From positions 1 to 17,173 of the forward strand of contig JAJXSZ010000030.1 of the NCBI GenBank assembly GCA_021784255.1: 17,173 nt of DNA, read 5' to 3'. A program made the position numbers and the translations under genes. This document shows positions 7,187 through 14,197 of this stretch, piece after piece. Within the stretch, counting starts at the first letter, position 1. Every line of letters starts with the position of its first letter. This DNA is from Pseudomonadota bacterium (GTDB taxonomy: Bacteria > Pseudomonadota > Alphaproteobacteria > Acetobacterales > Acetobacteraceae). The notes below the pieces were generated by a model, which was not told the DNA's origin, did no database searches, and saw only the letters and a program-made list of their open reading frames with translations.

Positions 7187-8494
7187 ATGACCGACTTCGT
7201 CCTGCCTGGGCCACCGCCGGCCGCCGCGCAGCCGCCGTCGGCGGAGCTGCTGGCCCTGCATGAGGCGGCGGGACGCCTGCTCGGGGCACCGGCCGATGCC
7301 GGGCTGCGGCGGGCCTATTTCGGCTTGCTGGCGCGGTTCGCGGGCTCGCGGACCGGGCTCGGCCATGCGCTGCTGCCGGAGCTCGGCCATCCGCTCGCGT
7401 TCCGCTGTGCCGCCCCCGATCTCGCTGCCATCGCGCGCTGCTTCCTCGACGATGTCGCCGCCTTCCCGCTGCGCTGCGAGCCGCGGCGCATTCTCGTGCT
7501 CGGCGCCGGCGGCGGCTATCTCACGGTGGCCCTGGCCCGCCGGTTTCCGCAGGCCGACCTGGCCGCCGTGGAGCCGCTGGCGCCGCTGTTGCGGCTCCTG
7601 GCGCAGAACACCGCGCCCTATCCGCGCATCCGCACCATCGGTGCCGCGGTATGGCACTCGGCCTCGCGCATCGGGCTGATGCGCGAGGATGCCACCGGGT
7701 GGTCAGCGCGTTTCACCGATCGTCTGCCGCTCGAGGCGCGGCGCTTCCGCGCGCTGACGGTCACCTCGCTGCTCGAAATGCTGGGCTGGACCGGCGCCGA
7801 TCTCATCGTCGCGGATTTTCCGGCCGCCGCCGAGACGCTGCTCGCCGTGCCCGGGCCGGCCTGGGCCGCCGCGCTCGATGCGCTTGCCATCGTCCGCCAT
7901 CCGGAGCCGTTCGCCGAGCCTCCGGCGCCGCTCGATGCCGCGACGCTCGATGCGCCGCATCTGGGCACGGGCGAGTTCACGGTCATCACCCACGCCCGCG
8001 AGCGTCACGCGCCGGTCGATGTTGCCGAGCGCCGCGCCCCCCGCCACCTGCCGGTGGCCGCTCCCCGGCACCTGCCGCTGATCCAGGAGGAACCGGGGAC
8101 GGCTCCGCTGCGCCTGGAAGGCGCGCTGCGCGAGCCCTGGGGGTTCTTCCTTGCCGGCGACGGCGGGTTCCAGTTGCATGCGCCGGCGCCGGGCGAGACC
8201 GCGCGGGCGCTGTTCGCCCGCACCCTCGCGGGCCAGAGCCGGCTCGAGACCGGGCTCGCCCATGCCGGGCCAGGCGGCGGCAGGATCAGGTTCACGGTGG
8301 CTCTCGAGAACGCGGCGGGTGAGACGCTCGCCGGCGAGACACGGACGCTCGCACCGGGCGCCACCCAGCGCCTGGTGCTCGGCTTTGCGCCGGCTTCAGG
8401 CCCGCACCGCGCCGTGCTCGCCACCGCGATGGAGGAGGGGGCGGCGAGCAATGCCTATGCCTGGGCCCGTTTCCTCGCTCCGGCGTTCGGCTGA
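7187..8494 (+). CDS. FkbM-like SAM-dependent methyltransferase with a C-terminal beta-rich domain
   Basis: The product is 435 residues from the ATG at 7187 (MTDFVLPGPPPAAAQ). RILVLGAGGGYLTVALARRFPQ (about 101-122) is a Rossmann SAM-binding motif I, followed by an acidic strand end AAVEP (126-130). The pattern NTAPYPRIRTIGAAVWHS (141-158), then LTVTSLLEMLGWTGADLIVADFPAAAETLL (190-219), follows the FkbM methyltransferase order, but the usual D-x-EG-x-E near the end is replaced by DFPAAAE. A Pro/Arg-rich linker (about 270-305) leads to a separate C-terminal part (306-435) that reads as beta-strands and has no motif I recognise. The substrate is unknown and activity is not assured. It is divergent from marR and ends 9 bases from the convergent lipoprotein gene. 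Confidence 0.7.
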   Translation: MTDFVLPGPPPAAAQPPSAELLALHEAAGRLLGAPADAGLRRAYFGLLARFAGSRTGLGHALLPELGHPLAFRCAAPDLAAIARCFLDDVAAFPLRCEPRRILVLGAGGGYLTVALARRFPQADLAAVEPLAPLLRLLAQNTAPYPRIRTIGAAVWHSASRIGLMREDATGWSARFTDRLPLEARRFRALTVTSLLEMLGWTGADLIVADFPAAAETLLAVPGPAWAAALDALAIVRHPEPFAEPPAPLDAATLDAPHLGTGEFTVITHARERHAPVDVAERRAPRHLPVAAPRHLPLIQEEPGTAPLRLEGALREPWGFFLAGDGGFQLHAPAPGETARALFARTLAGQSRLETGLAHAGPGGGRIRFTVALENAAGETLAGETRTLAPGATQRLVLGFAPASGPHRAVLATAMEEGAASNAYAWARFLAPAFG

Positions 8495-8503
8495 GGCGGG
8501 GCG

Positions 8504-9073
8504 CTACAGTCCGCTGGCACGGTTGGCGTCGAGTTCCGCCTTGCTCAGGCGGAAGCCGACGTAAATATGGTAGCCGGCCGCGGACTGATCAGCGCCGACC
8601 GGAAAGTTGAGGAAGATCTGCTGGCCGACCAGCGTCATGTGATCGACGTTCGGCGCGAACGTGCCCGTCACGACGTAGTCCTGCTCATCGAGGATCCTCT
8701 GCCCCTTCGCCGCGGCCACGAAATAGTGCAGCGCCACCGTGCGGCTGGTCGCCGCCGGGCCGCGCTGGACCGCAAACTCGGCGCGCAGCTGCGCCCCCAC
8801 CGAGCGCCGGCCGGTGAACCGGCAGCTGGCCGGCACCGCCTCGATGCGGGCCGCGAGCACCAGGTCGCGGATATCGTGCTGGTTGCCCTTGCCGGCGACT
8901 TTGATCTGGTCGGAGGCGCCCTGGATCAGCGACAGCTGCGGGCAGGCGGGGGGAAAGCCGCTCGGCGTGCAGCCGGCCAGCGCCAGCGCCGCGAGCGCGC
9001 CGGCCAATCCCGCTCCCGCACGACGTCGCCGTGCCGTGCGTGCCATCGCCCTGGTAGCGCTGTGCTTTGCCAT
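8504..9073 (-). CDS. Small lipoprotein of unknown function
   Basis: The 189-residue product begins with a basic stretch (RTARRRR, about 12-18), then a hydrophobic segment and a lipobox L32-A-G-C35 (ALALAGCTPSG). It should therefore be processed by signal peptidase II and anchored in a membrane by its cysteine. The mature part contains two further cysteines (ACPQLS and ASCRFT), possibly a disulfide, and patterns such as GQQIFLNFPVG and AGYHIYVGFRLSKAEL. I do not recognise the family with certainty. The ATG at 9073 follows GGAGG at good spacing; an upstream in-frame ATG at 9151 adds a His/Gly-rich leader with no support. It is divergent from ispH. Confidence 0.78.
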   Translation of the reverse strand: MAKHSATRAMARTARRRRAGAGLAGALAALALAGCTPSGFPPACPQLSLIQGASDQIKVAGKGNQHDIRDLVLAARIEAVPASCRFTGRRSVGAQLRAEFAVQRGPAATSRTVALHYFVAAAKGQRILDEQDYVVTGTFAPNVDHMTLVGQQIFLNFPVGADQSAAGYHIYVGFRLSKAELDANRASGL

Positions 9074-9235
9074 GAGTCCTCCGCCGTGATGGCCGCGCGC
9101 GGCCACGTTCGCATGATGCCGTTGCGCCTCCATGCCGTGCATTGCCGGCAAGGGGAAGGGCCTCTATGTCTGCGCCATCCATCATATGCCCCGGTCGCAG
9201 CGCTCAGCCGCGGCCAGGCTGGAGCCGTTCCCTGC

Positions 9236-10216
9236 ATGTCCGCCAATGCCGCCGATGCCGCCGATGGTCGTCCCGAAGCCGGGTTGCCGCGCCTGCGCGT
9301 GCTGCTGGCCGCGCCACGCGGCTTCTGCGCCGGTGTGGACCGAGCCGTGCGGGTGGTGGAGGAGGCGCTGAAGCGTGACGGCGCGCCGGTCTATGTGCGC
9401 CACGAGATCGTGCACAACCGCGTCGTGGTCAACGGCCTGGCCGCGCAGGGCGCGGTGTTTGTCGAGGAGCTGGACGAGGTGCCGCCGGGCGTGCCCGTCG
9501 TGTTCTCGGCGCATGGCGTGGCGAAATCGGTCCCGCTCGCCGCTGCCGCGCGCGGCCTCACCGCCTTCGACGCGACCTGCCCGCTGGTCTCCAAGGTGCA
9601 TCGCGAGGCGGAGCGGCACGAGGCCATGGGGCACCACATCCTGATGATCGGCCATGCCGGCCATCCCGAGGTCGAGGGTACGATGGGCCAGGTCCGCCTG
9701 GGAGCGATGACGCTGGTGCAGTCGCTGGCCGAGGCCGAGGCGGTCGCGCCGCCCCCCGGTCCGCTCGCCTTCGTGACCCAGACCACGCTGTCGGTCGAGG
9801 ACGCGGCCGAGATCGTCGCCGTGCTGCGCCGCCGCTTCCCCGGCATCGAGGGGCCGGCGAAGGAGGATATCTGCTACGCCACCACCAACCGCCAGGCGGC
9901 GGTGCGCGCGGTGGCCGCGGAGGCAGGGCTGGTGCTCGTGGTCGGCAGCGCGAATTCCTCCAACACGATGCGGCTCTGCGAGGTGGCGAGCCGCGCCGGC
10001 GCGCGCGCGCAGTTGCTCGAGGGGCCGGAGGCGCTGGACTTGGACGTGCTCGAGGGCGAGACGGTGATCGGCATCACCGCCGGTGCCTCGGCTCCCGAAT
10101 CCCTGGTCCAGGGCCTGCTGGCGCGGCTTGGGGAACATTATGCGCTCGACGTGCAGGAGCGGCGCGTCACGACCGAGGACCTGACCTTCAAGCTGCCGGT
10201 GGCGTTGTCGGCCTGA
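9236..10216 (+). CDS. ispH: 4-hydroxy-3-methylbut-2-enyl diphosphate reductase IspH (LytB)
   Basis: IspH is the last enzyme of the MEP isoprenoid pathway: it reduces HMBPP to IPP and DMAPP with a [4Fe-4S] cluster. The three cluster cysteines are present: C31 in PRGFCAGVDRA, C115 in DATCPLVSK and C213 in EDICYATTNRQ. Active-site residues are also in place: H60 in EIVHNRVV, H93 in FSAHGV, and H143 and E145 in GHPEVEGTMGQ, plus the GSANSSNT phosphate-binding motif (237-244). The ATG at 9236 gives 326 residues, normal length, with a short Ala/Asp-rich leader. The open frame extends upstream to 8567, but that part is antisense to the lipoprotein gene and has no IspH likeness. It is first in the ispH-thrB-rnhA cluster, 19 bases before thrB. 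Confidence 0.98.
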   Translation: MSANAADAADGRPEAGLPRLRVLLAAPRGFCAGVDRAVRVVEEALKRDGAPVYVRHEIVHNRVVVNGLAAQGAVFVEELDEVPPGVPVVFSAHGVAKSVPLAAAARGLTAFDATCPLVSKVHREAERHEAMGHHILMIGHAGHPEVEGTMGQVRLGAMTLVQSLAEAEAVAPPPGPLAFVTQTTLSVEDAAEIVAVLRRRFPGIEGPAKEDICYATTNRQAAVRAVAAEAGLVLVVGSANSSNTMRLCEVASRAGARAQLLEGPEALDLDVLEGETVIGITAGASAPESLVQGLLARLGEHYALDVQERRVTTEDLTFKLPVALSA

Positions 10217-10235
10217 TGCCAGCGCCGGTTCTCTG

Positions 10236-11201
10236 ATGGCGGTCTACACGGAGGTTTCCGACGAGGCGCTGGCCGCGTTCCTCGGCGACTACGCGATCGG
10301 CGAACTGGTCGCCTTCCGCGGCATCGCGGAGGGGGTGGAGAACAGCAACTTCTCGCTGCGCACCACCGCCGGCGACTTCATCCTCACGCTCTACGAGAAG
10401 CGCGTCGATCCGCGCGACCTGCCGTGGTTTCTTGGCCTCATGCAGCATCTGGCGGCGCGCGGCATCGCCTGCCCGCGTCCGGTCGGCGGGCGCGACGGGG
10501 CGGCGCTGCGCCGCCTCGCCGGCAAGGCGGCGGCGATCACCACCTTCCTGCCCGGCATCTGGCCACGCCGGGTGCGCCCGGAGCATTGCGCACCGCTCGG
10601 CGCGGCACTTGCGGCCCTGCATCGCGCCGGCGAGGGTTATGCGCCCACCCGCACCAATGGGCTCGGGCCCGACGCCTGGGGACCATTGCTGGAACGTTGC
10701 GACACCACCGGCGCGGCCGGGCGGGAGATGGCCAACGTCGCCGCCGAACTGCGGGTAAGCCTGAAGCCGATCCTCGCTGCCTGGCCGGCCGGTCTTCCCG
10801 CCGGGCACATCCATGCGGACCTGTTCCCCGACAACGTGTTTTTCCTCGGCGGGCGCGTTTCCGGCCTCATCGACTTCTATTTCGCGGCGACGGATTTCTA
10901 TGCCTACGACCTCGCGGTGTGCCTCAATGCCTGGTGCTTCGAGGCAGATGGTTCCTATAACGTGACGAAATCGCGGGCGCTGATCGGCGCCTACAACGCG
11001 GCACGATGGCTTACCAGCGAGGAGCGGGCCGCGCTTCCCACCCTGGCCGCCGGGGCGGCGCTGCGGTTCGCGGCGACGCGGCTCTACGACTGGATCAACA
11101 CGCCGGCGGGCGCGCTCGTCACCCGCAAGGACCCGGTCGAATATCTGCGCCGGCTGCGCTTTCATCGCTCGGCGAAGGACGCGGCCGCGTATGGACTCTG
11201 A
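10236..11201 (+). CDS. thrB: Homoserine kinase ThrB (APH-fold type)
   Basis: This enzyme phosphorylates L-homoserine for threonine synthesis. It belongs to the aminoglycoside-phosphotransferase-like type found in many proteobacteria, not the GHMP type. The 321-residue product has GIAEGVENSNFSLRT (29-43) as nucleotide-binding strands, the catalytic loop HIHADLFPDNV (191-201; catalytic D195) and the metal-binding IDFYFAATD (212-220). The end, WINTPAGALVTRKDPVEYLRRLRFH, is typical. No strong ribosome-binding site is visible before the ATG, so it may depend on read-through from ispH 19 bases upstream. Its last codons overlap the rnhA start by 11 bases, which supports co-translation. Confidence 0.97.
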   Translation: MAVYTEVSDEALAAFLGDYAIGELVAFRGIAEGVENSNFSLRTTAGDFILTLYEKRVDPRDLPWFLGLMQHLAARGIACPRPVGGRDGAALRRLAGKAAAITTFLPGIWPRRVRPEHCAPLGAALAALHRAGEGYAPTRTNGLGPDAWGPLLERCDTTGAAGREMANVAAELRVSLKPILAAWPAGLPAGHIHADLFPDNVFFLGGRVSGLIDFYFAATDFYAYDLAVCLNAWCFEADGSYNVTKSRALIGAYNAARWLTSEERAALPTLAAGAALRFAATRLYDWINTPAGALVTRKDPVEYLRRLRFHRSAKDAAAYGL

Positions 11202-11655
11202 TCCGCCCAGGCCGGCCGCGACGGTGGAGATCTGGACCGATGGCGGCTGCAAGCCCAACCCGGGGCCCGGCGGCTGGGCCGCGATCCTGCGCCGCGGTCA
11301 GCACGAGAGGGAACTCTCCGGCTTCGAGCCCACCACCACCAACAACCGCATGGAGCTGACCGCGGCGGCGATCGCGCTGGAGGCGCTCAAGCGCCCGTGC
11401 CGCGTCGTGGTGCACACCGACAGCGAATATGTCCGCCTCGGCATCACCCGCTGGCGCCAGGGGTGGGTGCGGCGGCGGTGGCGCAACGCCGCTGGTGATC
11501 CAGTCGCCAACATGGATCTATGGCAGCGTCTGCTCGCGGCTGCCGAGCCGCACGAGATCGAGTGGAAATGGGTGCGCGGCCATTCCGGGCATGATATGAA
11601 CGAGCGAGCCGACCAGCTTGCGACCGAGGCGCGGGAGCGAGCGCTGGATCGTTGA
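11191..11655 (+). CDS. rnhA: Ribonuclease HI
   Basis: RNase HI removes RNA from RNA-DNA hybrids, including R-loops and primers. The 154-residue protein has all four metal-binding acids: D17 in WTDGGCKPNPGPGGW, E55 in NNRMELTAA, D77 in HTDSEYV and D141 in NERADQLA. The catalytic histidine H131 is in RGHSGH, and the basic handle is WRQGWVRRRWRN. The length is normal. The ATG lies inside the end of thrB (11-base overlap), and the stop overlaps the TTG start of the following methyltransferase by 4 bases (TTGA), so the three genes look like a translationally coupled unit. Confidence 0.98.
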   Translation: MDSDPPRPAATVEIWTDGGCKPNPGPGGWAAILRRGQHERELSGFEPTTTNNRMELTAAAIALEALKRPCRVVVHTDSEYVRLGITRWRQGWVRRRWRNAAGDPVANMDLWQRLLAAAEPHEIEWKWVRGHSGHDMNERADQLATEARERALDR

Positions 11656-12725
11656 TCAAGTATATCGGTTCGAAACGGGCGCTGCTGCGCCACATCCTCG
11701 CCGCGATCGGCGCCATCGCGCCCGCCGATGCCGCGGGCGGTATCACCGTCGCCGACCTCTTCTCCGGCACCGCACGCGTCGGCCACGCGCTGAAGGCAGC
11801 GGGCTACCGCGTCATCGCCAACGACCACAACGCCTACGCTGCGGCGCTTGCCACCTGCTACGTCCAGGCCGATCGCGAACGCTGGGCGCCGCAGCTGCCG
11901 GCGATGCTCGCCGACCTTGCCCGTCTGCCCGGTCGGCCTGGTTATTTTACCGAAACATTCTGCGTCCGCTCGCGCTTCTTCCAGCCGAAGAACGGCGAGC
12001 GCGTGGACGCGATCCGCGAGGCGATCGCGGCGATGGGCGTCGAGCCGGAGCTGGAGGCGATCCTGCTGGTGGCGCTGATGCAAGCCGCCGACCGCGTGGA
12101 CAGCACCGCCGGCCTGCAGATGGCCTACATGAAGCGCTGGGCGCCACGCGCCTACAACGATCTCGAATTGCGTATGCCCGCCCTGCTGGCGCGCCCGGCC
12201 GCGGGCGCGTGCCTGGCGCTGATGGGCGAGGCGGAGGCGGTCGCGGCGACGATCGAGGCCGACATCGCCTATCTCGACCCGCCGTACAACCAGCACGCCT
12301 ATCTCGCCAACTACCATGTCTGGGAAACGTTGGTCCGCTGGGACAAGCCTCCCGTCTACGGCGTCGCCTGCAAGCGGGTCGACGTGAAGAGCCGCAAGAG
12401 CGCGTTCAACGCACGCGGCGCGATCGGGCCGGCGCTGGCAGCCACCATCGCCGCGCTGCGCGCGAAGGCGCTCGTCGTCTCGTTCAACAACGAGGGCTAT
12501 CTCGGCCGCGAGGCGATCGAGGCGATGCTGGCCGCGCGCGGGCATGTGCGGGTGATCGAGCTCGACCACGCCCGCTATGTCGGCGCGCGCATCGGCATCT
12601 ACAACCCGAGCGGCGAGAAGGTCGGGCGCGTCTCGCACGTGCGCAACAAGGAGTTGCTCTACGTGGTCACGCCCCAACCTCTGGCCCTGGAGCCGCTGGT
12701 GGCGGCGGCGGCGGCCGGCCGCTAG
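11652..12725 (+). CDS. D12-class adenine-specific DNA methyltransferase
   Basis: The 357-residue product should transfer a methyl group from SAM to N6 of adenine in DNA. Motif order is that of the D12 (alpha) class: KYIGSKRALL (3-12, motif X), VADLFSGTARVGHALK (33-48, motif I), a middle region about 60-200 likely to read the target, then YLDPPYNQHAYLANYHVWETL (207-227, motif IV). The DPPYN-x3-Y-x2-NYH form is seen in a subgroup of D12 enzymes. The start is TTG at 11652, overlapping the rnhA stop; an isoleucine-lysine-tyrosine-isoleucine start right after it fits the family. No restriction endonuclease is seen nearby, so it looks solitary; its target sequence cannot be read. The Ala-rich end (LVAAAAAGR) is probably dispensable. 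Confidence 0.92.
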   Translation: MIKYIGSKRALLRHILAAIGAIAPADAAGGITVADLFSGTARVGHALKAAGYRVIANDHNAYAAALATCYVQADRERWAPQLPAMLADLARLPGRPGYFTETFCVRSRFFQPKNGERVDAIREAIAAMGVEPELEAILLVALMQAADRVDSTAGLQMAYMKRWAPRAYNDLELRMPALLARPAAGACLALMGEAEAVAATIEADIAYLDPPYNQHAYLANYHVWETLVRWDKPPVYGVACKRVDVKSRKSAFNARGAIGPALAATIAALRAKALVVSFNNEGYLGREAIEAMLAARGHVRVIELDHARYVGARIGIYNPSGEKVGRVSHVRNKELLYVVTPQPLALEPLVAAAAAGR

Positions 12726-12733
12726 AGCGGCCG
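12716..12733. repeat. 18-base inverted repeat over the methyltransferase stop codon
   Basis: CGGCCGCT (12716-12723) and AGCGGCCG (12726-12733) are perfect inverted repeats around AG. The TAG stop (12723-12725) sits at the centre. It could form a hairpin at the mRNA end, but there is no T-run, so terminator function is unproven. Confidence 0.5.
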
Positions 12734-12775
12734 CCGGTCTGTCCGCGCCGGTCCGGTTCAGACAGATCGGAGGTT

Positions 12776-12787
12776 GCGCTAGAGCGC
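12776..12787. repeat. 12-base inverted repeat over the peroxiredoxin stop codon
   Basis: GCGCT-AG-AGCGC contains the complement of the peroxiredoxin TAG stop. Its core, CGCTAGAGCG, is identical to the core of the repeat at 12716-12733, so each of the two convergent genes ends in the same 10-base sequence. Confidence 0.55.
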
Positions 12788-13255
12788 GGCCAGCACCGCT
12801 TCGGCGCGGCTGACGTCGAACCCGCCGGGCTGCTCGACCGCGAGATACCGGACCACCCCGTCCTCGGCAATGAGGGCGAAGCGCTGGCTGCGCACGCCGA
12901 GGCCGCGGGCGACCAGATCGAGTTCCAGTCCGAGTGCCCGGGTCAAGGCACCCGAGCCGTCGGCCAGCATCACGATGCGTCCGTCGACGCCCTGGTCCTT
13001 GGCCCAGGCGCTCATGACGAAAGCGTCGTTCACCGCCATGCAGACGATGCTGTCGACGCCCTTTGCCTTGATCGCATCGAGGTTCTGGACGAAGCCCGGC
13101 AGGTGCTTGGCACTGCAGGTGGGTGTGAAGGCGCCGGGGACGGCGAACATCACCACACGACCCTTGAACACGTCGTCGGTCGAAACCTCTTTCGGCCCGT
13201 CCGCCGTTGCCATCGACAGCTTCATCGACGGCAGCTTGTCACCGACCTTGATCAT
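12779..13255 (-). CDS. Prx5-type peroxiredoxin
   Basis: This thiol peroxidase reduces hydrogen peroxide and organic hydroperoxides, usually with glutathione/glutaredoxin or thioredoxin. The 158-residue protein carries the Prx5 signature PGAFTPTCSAKHLPGF with peroxidatic C47 and supporting T44. The supporting arginine lies in VRSQRFALI (R122 or R125). The only other cysteine, C72 in SIVCMAVND, is at a conserved position but is not an obvious resolving cysteine, so a 1-Cys mechanism is likely. The ATG at 13255 follows AGAGGCGAGG. It is convergent with the methyltransferase. A peroxiredoxin beside ispH-thrB-rnhA is a common alphaproteobacterial arrangement as I recall it. Confidence 0.97.
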   Translation of the reverse strand: MIKVGDKLPSMKLSMATADGPKEVSTDDVFKGRVVMFAVPGAFTPTCSAKHLPGFVQNLDAIKAKGVDSIVCMAVNDAFVMSAWAKDQGVDGRIVMLADGSGALTRALGLELDLVARGLGVRSQRFALIAEDGVVRYLAVEQPGGFDVSRAEAVLAAL

Positions 13256-13373
13256 CCTCGCCTCTCCGTTCGCTCGTTGGTGGATTCCGTTCCCGCCGCC
13301 GGGGTGTCCGCTTCCCGCGCGCCGGCGCTTGCTGGCCCAGGCGGTTCCTAGCCTGCCCCGGGGAAGCTGTCAC

Positions 13374-13393
13374 GGCGGGGCGGGGCGGGGCGG
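13374..13393. repeat. GGGGC tandem repeat, possible G-quadruplex
   Basis: GG-C-GGGG-C-GGGG-C-GGGG-C-GG: three G4 runs flanked by GG, all separated by one base. It lies in the 213-base intergenic region between the divergent peroxiredoxin and yqgE, 76 bases before yqgE. G-quadruplex formation on the plus strand is plausible but untested. The remainder of 13256-13468 shows no clear promoter. Confidence 0.55.
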
Positions 13394-13468
13394 ATCCGGG
13401 CGCGGCGTGGTTCCGGTCGTGCCGCCCTCTCTTGCGCCCGCGATGGCGCAGCGCAAAATAACCGGTGC

Positions 13469-14146
13469 ATGCAGAAAAACCCACCGCGCCCGCGCAAGTC
13501 TCCCGCCGCCGTGCCGCCCGGCGAGGATGAGGCTTCGTGCCCGGCGCTGCCTGCGTCCGGGGGTGAGCAGGCCGGCGCGGACCAGGGTCAGGGCGCCAAC
13601 CTTACCGGCCAGATCCTCATCGCCATGCCTGGCATGGAGGACCCCCGCTTCGCCCAGAGCGTGGTGTTCCTCTGCGCGCACACGTCGGACGGCGCGATGG
13701 GCCTGGTGCTCAACCGCCCGCTCGCGGCGCCGACCTTCGAGGATCTGCTGCGCCAGCTCGACATCAAGCCGGTGCCGCCCGCCCGCTCGATCCGGCTTTG
13801 CCATGGCGGGCCGGTCGAGAACGCACGCGGCTTCGTGCTGCACACCACGGACTGGACCGGGGAGGGCAGCCTGCGCGTGGACGAGGGGCTGGCGCTGACC
13901 GCCAGTCTCGACATTCTCAAGGCGATCGCGGAGGGCGGCGGTCCGCGCGACAGCCTGCTGGCGCTGGGCTACGCCGGCTGGGCGGCGGGCCAGCTCGAGC
14001 ACGAAATGCGGCAGAACGCCTGGCTCTCGGCCCCGGCTGATTCCGAGTTGCTGTTCGACGGTCAGCACGACACCAAGTGGCGCCGCGCGCTGGCCAAGCT
14101 GCACATCGACCCGGCGCACCTGGCTTCCGGCGCCGGCCACGCCTGA
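13469..14146 (+). CDS. yqgE: YqgE/AlgH family protein (UPF0301)
   Basis: The family is widespread and its biochemical role is not settled. The conserved core begins near residue 44: NLTGQILIAMPGMEDPRFAQSVVFLCAHTSDGAMGLVLNRP (44-84) is the hallmark, followed by RLCHGGPVENARGFVLH (about 109-125) and LLALGYAGWAAGQLEHEMRQNAWL (about 152-175). The first ~43 residues are Pro/Ala/Gly-rich and not part of the usual ~185-residue protein. The ATG at 13469 lacks a good ribosome-binding site, so the true start could be an internal GTG (for example at 13511). It is divergent from the peroxiredoxin and convergent with the CGNR regulator, 35 bases apart. Confidence 0.95.
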   Translation: MQKNPPRPRKSPAAVPPGEDEASCPALPASGGEQAGADQGQGANLTGQILIAMPGMEDPRFAQSVVFLCAHTSDGAMGLVLNRPLAAPTFEDLLRQLDIKPVPPARSIRLCHGGPVENARGFVLHTTDWTGEGSLRVDEGLALTASLDILKAIAEGGGPRDSLLALGYAGWAAGQLEHEMRQNAWLSAPADSELLFDGQHDTKWRRALAKLHIDPAHLASGAGHA

Positions 14147-14155
14147 CCGGGCGTC

Positions 14156-14197
14156 CCGGTTCAGCCTTTCGTCGCCCCGGTTCAGCCTTTCGTCGCC
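14156..14197. repeat. 21-base perfect tandem duplication spanning the CGNR gene stop
   Basis: The 21 bases at 14156-14176 are repeated exactly at 14177-14197; the unit runs from CCGGTTCAGCC to TTTCGTCGCC. On the minus strand the unit contains the last codons and the TGA of the CGNR regulator, so the outer copy is an untranslated second copy of the gene's end. The unit length is a multiple of three. Confidence 0.95.

Noticed and set aside
8567..9235. N-terminal extension of the IspH frame
   Set aside because: Lies antisense to the lipoprotein gene and shows no IspH likeness; the normal-length protein starts at 9236.
9241..9266. Short GCC-GCC-GAT style repeat at the start of ispH
   Set aside because: Only a low-complexity Ala/Asp leader; too short and imperfect to count as a functional repeat.
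11298..12677. 459-residue minus-strand open frame opposite rnhA and the methyltransferase
   Set aside because: Antisense shadow; the plus-strand frames carry complete RNase HI and D12 motifs.
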